From Sternotherus odoratus (lineage: Eukaryota; Chordata; Testudines; Kinosternidae), in NCBI GenBank assembly GCA_032164245.1, contig JAVMKO010000003.1, positions 34,099,390 to 34,163,389 on the forward strand: a stretch of 64,000 nucleotides of DNA. The letters are read 5' to 3'. The position numbers and the translations under genes are program-made. This document shows, piece by piece, positions 55,036 through 64,000 of this stretch (position 1 is the first letter of the stretch; each line of letters opens with the position of its first letter). The notes beneath the pieces are model-generated. The model saw nothing but the letters and a program-made list of their open reading frames with translations, had not been told where the DNA came from and made no database searches.

Positions 55036-57285
55036 GCCCGTGTAAATCACCTAATCTACTTGAAACATCTCAGTTACAACTGACAAAACTCTGTACTTTT
55101 GCAATAAAAATCTGTCAGTAGAATCATAACTACGTTATCCTACTAACTGCAGCATAGGGAATATTTGAGCACTCCTAAAAGATTGGAATTAGTTCACAGT
55201 CCTCAGTCATTTAACACCACCATGGCAATGCTCCAGCATAAGTGACGGGTTTGTGTCCTCATATATCACAAATATCTCCTGCCCACCCATCACCACTTCA
55301 TATATACAATGAACAAGTCCCTCCTTTCTAACTCTGGGAACACTATTGCTATCTTATGCTATATCAGGAGATTGTGTTACAAAACCTTTCATCCTTAGTG
55401 ACTGAAAATTCTGTATCTTCTCTTGCAGTCAATTAAAATCAAAGTAAATGTCACATGGAGCAGGGAATCTTAATATTAAAAAATTGATTTTAATCCAGTT
55501 AGACTTCAGCATCTAACTACTATCTTTGTATCAATGCCACATGTCAAAACATAGCCGGGGAAGACCTGTAGATCAATACCAAATATGTGAGTTCTGAAGT
55601 GAATATGTTTGATAATACTAAGTCAGTGAAACCTACACTATAAAAAAGAAAACTAGCATGGCACAGTATTAATTATTTATAGCTTAGCATCGAAGGAGAA
55701 CCATGCAATGTTCATCTTACAAGTATGGGTGACATGCAATTACATTCAGTTATGAATATTTCCTATTATAGGAGAAGCTGGCAAGAAAGTAGATTTAATT
55801 TTTTGCATTTCCCATTTATTTCAAACTCTGAAAGAATAAAACTTCAGCATTTAAAAGTCAGTGAAAACAACTTGTCCCATATGAGACACCAAGAGACTGA
55901 ACCAATGTCTTCTGCAACCAATGGAAAACCTTCCATATACTTCAGTGTGCATACAATTGGGTCTCAATACAAGTTAATACATTAATGCATAATATATTAG
56001 GTACAGTAGTAACTCATGACATGAGTATTCCCAGAAACCATGTCATATAACCATGAAGCGATTCATAGGTAAATAAAATATTGATGACTCAGTCCTTTTA
56101 AGTGGTATATTTGACTTGACTATGATGGTATGTTTTCCTTCAGTTGTTCAATTGACTTAAAAAAATCAAGAGAATCAATAACATCAAGCTACTGCCAGCA
56201 AAACTGTTGTTTTTTGGTTCATAAGAATGATAACTGTGCCTAGAATGAACCCAAACTGAAATTTACGTGTCATAAAAAGATCATTTCCATTTTTCATTCC
56301 TATAATCTCCATCCACTTCAGGATGTGATTTCAATCACAATATTCTTATAAATTAACAAGCAGATTTGGACAGCTAAAATGGGAAATTCAGTACCATTTA
56401 TTTGATGTACTGTTTAGATTTGGTGTATTGTTACATTAATATGACAAAGGGTTAATGTCACTTACTAAAATAAACAAAAACAAAGGCTTATCTTTCCTCT
56501 TTTTAATATGATTTCAGCTTTATATATTTTAAGTTTTCAAAAGAATTAAGCACTTTTAAAAAGGTTGAAGTATTACTTAATTGTTATGTGTCACAGTTTA
56601 ATGTTTCATTGTTGTATTTGCAAGGTGCAGAAAAAGCTTGGTTTTACCAAGTTTTATCAAAAACTTTAGTTGTCATAATCCAGAAGTCAAGGGCAATAAT
56701 TAAAATAAATAACTGATTGGTGATTTTGACTGCCTGAGTTTTAGGAGCCCCATCTTGACTCACTTTAAATGAGCCTGATTTTTTAGAGAGTGGAAATATA
56801 GGAGTTTGGGAAAATTAAGTCCTTAAGATTGTCTCAAGATAGACATTTCTAAAAATCTTGGCCAAGGGGCATGGCTGTGTGATGAACTTGGCTAACAAAG
56901 AGAAACTGACTAAACATGGGTTTATTACAAAGTTAATGAAAAGATACAGAGGAGAGAACTAAAGATTGTCATTTTAGTTAATTTTAGTTCTAGGAAAGTT
57001 TTACTTAGCAGCTAGTGCTTTGTGTTTAACAAAAACAAAGGTTGTACAGAAGAGAAACATACTTTGGGGAAATGGATGTTTCAAACCAATCCTGCCATAT
57101 TGTTCTGAAGTTCTGGCAACAGAAGTAGGAAGAGGATATGATTAACTGTTTCCAACATTGGAGTCTTGTATTTCTTATTTTAAGAGTTTAAACAACATAG
57201 TTGCAAACATTAGTTTTCAGCTGTAGCACTTATTCAATTTATGCACACTTATGATGTACAATTTTTTTTCTTTTCTTTCTTTCTG
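55036..57285. other. Intergenic DNA, no gene recognised
   Basis: 2.2 kb of AT-rich DNA without repeat family or coding motif. An 86-codon frame at 55725-55985 has no recognisable feature. Confidence 0.5.
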
Positions 57286-57289
57286 TGTG

Positions 57290-57445
57290 TATAAATGCAT
57301 CTTGCTTCTGTTCCATTCTATGCATCCGATGAAGTGAGCTATAGCCCACGGAAGCTTATGCTGAAATAAACTAGTTAGTCTCTAAGGTGCTACAAGTATT
57401 CCTCACTTTCTTTATGGATACAGACTAACACGGCTGCTATTCTTG
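57290..57445 (+). mobile_element. Penelope-like terminal sequence
   Basis: TATGCATCCGATGAAGTGAG, ATAGCCCACGGAAGC, TTATGCTGAAATAAA, GTTAGTCTCTAAGGTGCTAC and GATACAGACTAACACGGCTG occur in order. This matches the right end of the PLE at 50607 in layout, though from a different subfamily (AGTGAGC instead of AGTGGGT). It has no coding part and looks like a truncated insertion. Confidence 0.8.
57326..57361 (+). ncRNA. Hammerhead-ribozyme-like motif, second PLE copy
   Basis: CCGATGA stands for CUGAUGA, then GTGAGC/GCCCAC form a stem with one mismatch and a TATA loop. GGAA stands for GAAA, followed by a short GC-TTAT-GC stem. The order and spacing match a hammerhead core with short stem III. The C-for-U and G-for-A core changes predict loss of cleavage in this copy. 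Confidence 0.45.
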
Positions 57446-57619
57446 AACATATTCTATGGTTTACTACAATAATAACCCCAAACACTGAAGTGTCACTATT
57501 GTAGCCTCTAGTGCTTTGGACCATTAATGAATAAAACTGCTTTTCTAATAAACAAAGATTGAACACAAAATACAGATTAACCATGAGAAAACATGTGTGT
57601 AACCAACCTGAAGTCAATG

Positions 57620-57902
57620 GGTATGTCTACACTGAAATAAAAGATCTTCAGTATGTCCATGGCTGGCCCACATCTGCTATCTCAGGCTCACAGGGCTCAG
57701 GGTGCAGGGCTAAAAATTGCTGTGTAGTTGTTCAGGGTTGGGCTGGCGGCTCTTAGGCTCCCCTTCATGGAGTCACAAAGCATGGGCTCTAGCCCAAGCC
57801 TGAAGATCTACACAGCGATTTTACAACCTCACAGCCTGAATCCCGTGAGCCTGTCAGCTGACCTGGGCCAGCCATGAGGGTTAATTGCTGCATGGACATA
57901 TC
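57620..57902. mobile_element. Palindromic foldback MITE, 283 bp
   Basis: GGTATGTCTACACTG begins it and GGACATATC ends it. The inside is a long imperfect palindrome: GGCTGGCCCACATCTG near the left, CTGACCTGGGCCAGCC near the right, GGCTCACAGGG versus CCCGTGAGCCTG. The pentamer CAATG lies on both sides (57615-57619, 57903-57907) and may be the target duplication. The superfamily is uncertain. Confidence 0.78.
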
Positions 57903-57907
57903 CAATG

Positions 57908-59980
57908 TGGCTAGATTTACTTATGTCAAAGATATTTTCTAAAAATAGTGATGCTAACTTTTTTTAAAAAAAAATAAAATAATCTCAGAAAATGTTCTGC
58001 TTGACCAAGACAAGACATTTGTTTTGCATTCTTGCAACTCAAATGAAAGTTTGTTGACATTTTTTCCAAGTAAGATTTTTCTATTATTCTTCTTGGTTAA
58101 TTAGCCATTTTACACAATAAATCTGCCATAATGTTTAACGTGCATCAGCTACATAACTAAGAAAAGATGGATATAACAACTTTCAACCACTCATGTCAAA
58201 GTTCTGTGTAATGGCTCCAAAGGAGTCATTATGTTGTTAGCAGGCATAAATTCATTTTTTTACAAATATGTCTAAGTACAGATTTATTCAGTAGAACTTA
58301 ATGTTCTTTTAGAGCTATTCTGGTCTATTGGGTAAATAATTTGCATTTTAAAAACAGCTACATATTTACATATATAGATACACTAGACTATAGTAAGTCC
58401 TTACAGCCATTACTTATCACTGACAATATGTGCTTTACACATTTTGTATTCCACTCATTCACATGATAGACTCTGAAAGAGCTTCTCTGTAGTTTGCCTT
58501 ATAAATAACATGCTTTTTAAAATACTATGTGTGATGTGTACTGGCATTCAGACAAGAAAGTGACAGTTATTGTTTAAAGGAAAACAGCAGCAAAATGGAT
58601 AGAAATGAACTGCATTCTAACTGCTACAATGGAAATATTTCCAAAGGGTTGCATTTTATTTCTGATCTTAATGTTGTATATTTATTGCATGGCACTTAGA
58701 TCAATAAGCATATTACAAATGTAAAAAGAAAACTTAATATAACCATGGGACTACACTGAACTCTATAAAAATATATTTAGCGTCCCAACCTACCACTCTG
58801 AAAATTTGCCTGAAAGGTTTGAACGAAAGCTCTCAAGGCAAGAAAATTCAGAATTACAACCGGAACTTCAATTTCCTCCAAGTTATTTTTATTAATAATA
58901 AATAATTAATACATCATATTAATAATTACTCCCTGAAGTGCATGCCATGTTGCAAAACTCCTAGACAAGTGTCCTGTTTTAAACTGGATGGACATAACAA
59001 ACACAAGAAGGGCATGTCTAGATTAGGATAAATATGTTTTAAAATGTGTTAACTGTATTTCATCTCTTTCTAGATGGTCAAATTGAAGCCTAGTGGGGAG
59101 AGCAGGAGGAGAAGCTTACCTCACTGATGGAAGGCTTGGGCCAGATTTGTAATATCACAATCCAACTTGCTCTTTCCAGAGAATGAATCAATAGCGTTTG
59201 TAGTCACTTTCTTGAATTAAATGTTGCTCTCTTAGCAAAATGTAAACTCATGAGAAAATTATGCTTTCCAATGGGCAGATATGCTATAGATCCATGAGCA
59301 GCCATGGTAGAGTGATCTCTTCATTTCTGACACACCAACACAAGCACACAATGATGAACAGCGCATGAGGAAAGATGAGTTAGTGTGGCAGGAAGCACAG
59401 CAACCTCGGAAGAGAGGTGTGTCTGGGCAAGGTCATGGCCCCACTCATCTTGCATGGCTGTAGTTAAGGGAGCACTGGCTTCCCCTGTCACACAGATGCA
59501 ACAAGTTCACTTTTTGGTGTGCTCCCGCAAATTTGCCAGAAGGCATTTTGCATTTTAAAAACATAATGCTTCCATTCCTTCTGAAGTGGATTCATCCTTG
59601 CAAGAGATATAACTGAGTCCTTAAATTGTGCTTTCTAATTTCCTACATTGCTTCGGGGGAGGTGGGGAGAGAAAGGGGAAAGCAACAGAAACATAGGAGG
59701 AGTGTGTAGGCAAAAATAAGAAAGTCATTTACCAACATTAATGAAAACCCACTTGTTGGATTATGTACTGTAGTACATAGTCCCTGAATTCATTATAATT
59801 TCTGCACTCAATAATGTGCAGGGATCCTCACACCACATAGAGATTCTAAAGAGCTTTCAGGAAAGTTATGTATCTCCAAATCATACAAATTACAGTAGCT
59901 TCCATTAAAAATGTGATACTGTTTGTAAGGAAAATTACTTGTACCACACCATTCTCATGTGTAGACTAGGAAATACCACA
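57908..59980. other. Intergenic DNA, no gene recognised
   Basis: 2.1 kb of AT-rich sequence. No open frame of note and no repeat recognised. Confidence 0.5.
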
Positions 59981-59984
59981 GAAA

Positions 59985-60103
59985 GGCCCCAATTCAGAGA
60001 AGTACTTAATCATATGCCTAACTAAACTGAGTAGTCTCATGTGCTCCAGTGGCACTACTGATATTGAGCACATAAATAAGTACATTGCTGAATTGTAGCC
60101 ACT
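59985..60103. repeat. Eroded palindromic repeat
   Basis: CCAATTCAGAGAAGTACTTA and AAGTACATTGCTGAATTG are imperfect inverted ends. ATGTGCTCC and TGAGCACAT, with AGTAGTCT and AGTGGCACTACT, sit near the centre. The pattern is that of an old foldback MITE spread in reptile and bird genomes. Divergence between the arms is high. Confidence 0.6.
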
Positions 60104-61556
60104 CTCTAGCAATAGTTGAAATTTTTGCCACAAATCTGCCATGCTTGTTTTATTTACTTCAGTGTGGCCTAATGGGAGAGTCAGTTAAGATTCCCATTCA
60201 GAACTGCCTCATGCACCTGATTACATTCACTTTCAAGTGCCAAAGTTAGCACTTAAAAAGAATTTTACCACATTACTTTGCAGTTGAGTTTACCAATTAA
60301 GGAGCTATAATACATAGCAAACCCTGACAACTTAACCTCTTCACATCATGTGAAGGCCAGATAGTATTATTCATTCTAAAACACAGGCCAACCTTATTAT
60401 AAAATGAAACTTTTAGTGATCCTTTTGTTCTCTCATAAATGCAAGGGCAAACTGCATACAGAACTTACCCATTCACTTAAAAAGTGTTGCCTGCATTGCT
60501 TCACACTTCCTTATTGAAGGGAGAAAAGATCCATATATTGGATACTAAGCATTTCACATTTTTTCCCAAACTTAAGCAGAAAAATAGCTCTGCTAATTCC
60601 ATCTGACATGCCCTTATTTACAATTATTTGCTCTGCATTTGGACTGTTTCTTCCCATTCAGAACAAGCTATCATTTAAAACTTCATTATCACAGCCCTAA
60701 TTCTTAACACACTGATTTATGCAGAGTGAAAGACAGATCGTGGTTGATAGCCACTAAATTGATGATGTTAGAATCGGGACATCTTTAGGTGATGGCATCT
60801 GAGGCACTGGGCCAGAAAGCAAGAAAAGGAAGGGGAGCATGGCCATTCATCTAACACCAAAGGCGACCGATTGCCCTTCCACTAAATAGAACTGCTGATT
60901 TGGAATTCATTCAGATTCAGAGCCTTGAGCAGAATTCCTAAATGAGTAAATAATTTGCTTGTGTTAAACACACGAGTTCTCTCATCATCTGACATGAAAT
61001 AAATAATGCACCAATAAATAGCCTGGCTGAAGACTAGGCACACAAGGATCCTCTCATTCAGTTGCCTACATTTTTAAGGACAATTTTATACCTGAATTAA
61101 AACAAATATAAAAAGGAAAAATGCTAGTTATTCAGTGTTGAATTTTTCCAAGGTGTTATGACTAATTCTGCTTATGGAAGGCTGCCTCCCAACTCTGAAA
61201 CCAAACACGGTCATTTGGAAGACAGGAGAGAACTATTATCAACAAATGTGCCTAACCTGTGGATCTGCATTGCTACTGTCCTACCCTCAGGTTCCATGTA
61301 GCTAGTGGCATTCGCTCAGGTTCTTGGCTGGCTCCTGGTGCCAGCTTCCAAAACCTGTTATGTAAAAGTGAGTCAAGGCATCTGCTATGCCGGTATTACA
61401 TTTCCTGGGTTTAATAAAGTACTGGATATTATCCTGGAGCCCATTTGAGGGCGAAGCCCCAGGAGAAAAGACCTGCAACTTACGTACAAGCCATTCTATG
61501 AAAGGTCCTGCTACCCTGCCCTCAATTCAGTCCTGTGAAATCTTTTCTTTTAAACC
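60104..61556. other. Intergenic DNA, no gene recognised
   Basis: AT-rich, with no repeat family or coding signal. It is followed by the target duplication of the nested hAT pair. Confidence 0.5.
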
Positions 61557-61880
61557 ACATAGCCCAGGCTTGTCCAACCTGAAGCCATCGGGCCGCATGC
61601 GGCCCAGGACGGCTATGAATGCGGCCCAACACAAAATCGTAAACTTACAACGTTATGAGATTACATCCACAAATACCGGAGTATTATTCGTAATTCGCAT
61701 TATAATTGCAAACAGTTCGACTAAAAAAACGAAAAACTGATAAAATTGACTAATAAAATAATGAGCGAGAGGACTCTAAAGTCGCGTAAAATGAATTGTG
61801 ACAAAGAATTCATGTGTACTAGGCATAACGCTGTCGCGCGCCGTACATTCTTGCTATTTGTACGCATGTGTGGTTTAAGT

Positions 61881-63147
61881 CAGCGGTCGCCAACCAGTGG
61901 TCCGAGAAAATTTGAGTGGTCCGCGGAGCCGCAGCCGGAGGAGAGGGGCGGGGTCAGTAAGAGAGGCGAGCTGGGGAGGGGGAGAAGAGCGGGGCCGGAG
62001 ACGGAGCCGGGGCCGGGAGAGAAGAGGCGAGCGGGGTGGGGAGAAGAGCGGAGATGGAGCCGGGGCCGGGAGAGAAGAGGCGAGCGGGGTGGGGAGAAGA
62101 GCGGGGCTGGAGACGGAGCCGGGGCCGGGAGAGAAGAGGCGAGCGGGGTGGGGAGAAGAGCGGGGGCCGGAGACGGAGCCGGGGCCGGGAGAGAAGATGC
62201 GAGCGGGGTGGGGAGAAGAGCGGGGGACGGAGACGGAGCCGGGGCCGGGAGAGAAGAGGCGAGCGGGGTGGGGAAAAGAGCGGGGCCGGAGACGGAGCCG
62301 GGGCCGGGAGAGAAGAGGCGAGGAGGTGGGGGGGGAAGAAGAGCGAGAGCGGAGCTGGGAGAGGAGAGGAGGCAAGCCGGGGGGGGGGGGGAGGGGAGGA
62401 GGTAAGTGGCGGGAGCCCCGCATACCTGCCGAGGAACAGGGTGCTTTCCCACTTTGCAGGGAATAGCTACCATCATCTCTATTTTTAAATTAGCAAATTG
62501 CATTTTAAATAGTTTTCAGGGTATTTAAAAACTTTTTTCTGTAATAAATGAAAGAGTAGTGATATTTAGATGAGTTGTGTGCCAGGAAGAGAAAACCACC
62601 AAACAAGGACCTAAAGTGATTTTGAAAAGGGAATGGGGGGAGGGGGCAGAGGCGCAAGGTAAAAATTTTGCCAAGTTGGGTCTGTGTCCATTGCTCCTTT
62701 TTGCTGCTTCTCTCTGGTCTGGTGCTAACCCCTGAGGGTTATGTCTGCTCTTAGTCAGCCCACTTGACAAGTTTGATTGTCCTTGATCTGTCTCTCCTTC
62801 CACATTCACACCTCATTCATTCAACAGAGCACTTGATTATAAAGTGTGTGTGTGGGGGGGAGATCTTATTCTACTTCTAGCAGAGACATTTTTCTTTTAC
62901 CTTAATTATACTACCTTGGGGGCTATAACAGATTACCAAAGTTCAATACAGAGTTTCTAAAACAAGGTTATATGAAAAGGCATAACACAAAAGTCATTTA
63001 AAAGTTAAACAACCCCCACACACACTCTTGCCACCACCCCCCACTCCCCCCCCCGGGCCTTTTTAAAAAAAATTCATGTTAGTGGTCCGCGGGATTCAAA
63101 ATTGTGAGTTTAGTGGTCCCTGAGGTCCGAAAGGTTGGCGACCACTG
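61881..63147. mobile_element. Inner hAT element with GC-rich minisatellite, 1267 bp
   Basis: The ends CAGCGGTCGCCAACC and GGTTGGCGACCACTG are inverted, with GTGGTCCG words close to both. The exact 8-bp target duplication GTTTAAGT lies at 61873-61880 and 63148-63155. The left third is a minisatellite. The rest is AT-richer with runs of C and A near 63040-63070. No hAT transposase motif is visible. Six overlapping frames of 117-219 codons here are minisatellite artefacts. Confidence 0.92.
61985..62335. repeat. 58-60 bp minisatellite in the inner hAT element
   Basis: About six units carry GGAGACGGAGCCGGGGCCGG, GAGAGAAGAGGCGAGCGG and GGTGGGGAGAAGAGCGG. Unit length varies by one to a few bases, so frames shift between units. 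Neighbouring units are nearly identical, which implies recent expansion. One strand is purine-rich throughout. Confidence 0.93.
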
Positions 63148-63260
63148 GTTTAAGTTTTTCAGTGGTGTACGGCTTCCAATGTGCAGTGTGGCCCAAGACA
63201 ACTCATCTTCTTCCAATGTGGCCCAGGAAAGCCAAAAGATTGGACACCCATGACATAGCC

Positions 63261-63540
63261 CAACCATGTAATGTGGACTTCTAATGTGTTTTTTTGACAG
63301 CACATTACATACGCAATCCATGCCCATGACTTGCAGTGATTTTGTTTGACAGTGTACAGCCTGCTCCATGTAAAAAGGAGGGTTCAGGCACATTTAAAAC
63401 CTGCATTCCTAAGGGATGAGTCAGTAACCATGGTGACTCTTTTACAGCAGTTTTCTTTTCTCTTTCCTTCCCCCACCCCACAGCCATAAAGCACTGTTCT
63501 CTTAATTCAGGCAGCCAGCCAAATACCTTCCCCACCGCTT
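63261..63540. other. Intergenic DNA, no feature recognised
   Basis: Open frames of 76 and 104 codons on the minus strand overlap the hAT end and have no motif. Confidence 0.45.
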
Positions 63541-63544
63541 AAGA

Positions 63545-63645
63545 GTGCAGGGTAGTCATTGGCCATTATCAGGAGAAAAGATACTGGGCTAGATGGACCT
63601 TTGGTTGACCTAGTACGGCCATTCTATATGTTCTTATTCTCTGCT
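63545..63645 (+). mobile_element. CR1 3' tail fragment
   Basis: GGCCATTATCAGGAGAAAAG, ATACTGGGCTAGATGGACCT, TTGGTTGACCTAGTACGGCC and ATATGTTCTTATTCT are the closing words of a CR1 subfamily whose 3' terminus repeats a TATGTTCT-like octamer. Only the tail is present. Confidence 0.82.
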
Positions 63646-64000
63646 ATAATAACAATAATCTGCAGCAAAGTAAGCATCATTGTTACTGCTTGTTAACAAG
63701 GAAATTAACAATGTTATGTAAAACCAAGGGTACATGCAACTTGGATGAAATTCACCTTTGTGAAGAGGGTTATCTTGAGGCTTGCTCCCTATTTTCAGGG
63801 AATATGTATGATATATTTGGTACCAGGCCTTGACTTACTCCAATCAACATGGTGAAGGTCATTCAATGTGTACAGAAATTAAAGTAGGTTGTTCCATGCA
63901 TGAAGAAAAAATATTTATATACCTAATAATGTCTCAAGTAATTCTAAGTTACTGGTGTGTTAACAGACTTGGATTGGCCACTGAACAGGAAAAACTACAT
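63646..64000. other. Intergenic DNA, no feature recognised
   Basis: AT-rich sequence up to the window edge, with no repeat or coding signal seen. Confidence 0.5.

Larger units (their letters stand above)
61565..63252. mobile_element. Outer hAT element hosting a second hAT MITE
   Basis: It starts CAGGCTTGTCCAACCTGAAG and ends CCAAAAGATTGGACACCCATG (with the last base at 63252). An exact 8-bp target duplication ACATAGCC is at 61557-61564 and 63253-63260. Own sequence is 61565-61880 and 63148-63252, about 420 bp. It includes GGGCCGCATGCGGCCC (a palindrome) and two TGTGGCCCA words near the right. It has no transposase. It resembles Charlie-group MITEs. Confidence 0.9.

Noticed and set aside
61746..62503. 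Six frames of 117-219 codons rich in arginine, glycine and glutamate
   Set aside because: All arise from the 58-60 bp minisatellite in the inner hAT element. Frames rotate between units and have no domain.
1..64000. Search for host exons, tRNA, rRNA or snRNA genes
   Set aside because: No multi-exon protein signal, no cloverleaf with A and B boxes outside SINEs, and no rRNA-like sequence was recognised by eye. A similarity search would be needed to exclude small conserved elements.

Overview
This looks like intergenic nuclear DNA from an amniote, most probably a turtle (a crocodilian is less likely). The evidence is CR1 LINEs as the dominant repeat, MIR-like CORE-SINEs, Penelope-like (PLE) termini of the type common in turtle genomes, many hAT MITEs, a DIRS-type tyrosine-recombinase retrotransposon and several ERV-like solo LTRs, all in AT-rich non-coding background. 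The organism call is inference from repeat content. No host exon, rRNA, tRNA, CRISPR array or operon is recognisable. Almost every open reading frame of 60 residues or more is either a piece of a mobile element or a chance frame through low-complexity DNA.

Layout. 1-6 kb: two almost identical non-autonomous Helitrons in opposite orientation (973-2224 minus, 4393-5635 plus) around a 2.2 kb spacer, then a TA/CA microsatellite. 6-8.4 kb: a hAT MITE, then a 5'-truncated CR1 interrupted by a second hAT MITE and followed at its 3' tail by a third. 9.6-10.4 kb: a large imperfect palindrome plus a third partial copy of its arm. 11.1-13.8 kb: a decayed DIRS-like element (RT, RNase H and a remnant matching an SGNH-hydrolase C-terminus) split by a GC-rich hAT MITE. 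14-22.2 kb: two miniature palindromic PLE remnants, a MIR, two MITEs, a 122-bp local duplication and an LTR-like repeat. 23-26.3 kb: an old CR1, a solo LTR with a 5-bp target duplication and a TA-flanked MITE with GC-rich hairpins. 27.8-33.9 kb: MIR, a PLE foldback, a 1.35 kb LTR with an internal minisatellite and a minus-strand CR1. 35 kb: a solo LTR with a 187-bp internal tandem duplication. 38.8-45.8 kb: another solo LTR, an old L2-like LINE, a CT microsatellite, a tiny hAT MITE, and a second copy of the TA MITE with an expanded hairpin array, flanked by an 80-bp direct duplication. 46-51 kb: several CR1 segments, one holding a 966-bp RT-less PLE that still has an open GIY-YIG endonuclease frame. 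52.8-55 kb: one CR1 interrupted by a MITE that itself holds a pogo-like MITE. 57-60 kb: a PLE terminus and foldback MITEs. 61.5-63.3 kb: a hAT MITE nested in another hAT element, the inner one carrying a GC-rich minisatellite.

There is no gene cooperation to describe. The biology is insertion, nesting and local rearrangement of transposable elements. The most notable points are the near-identical inverted Helitron pair, the RT-less PLE with a coding endonuclease and inverted ends, hammerhead-ribozyme-like motifs in PLE ends, and the 10-kb-region palindrome.
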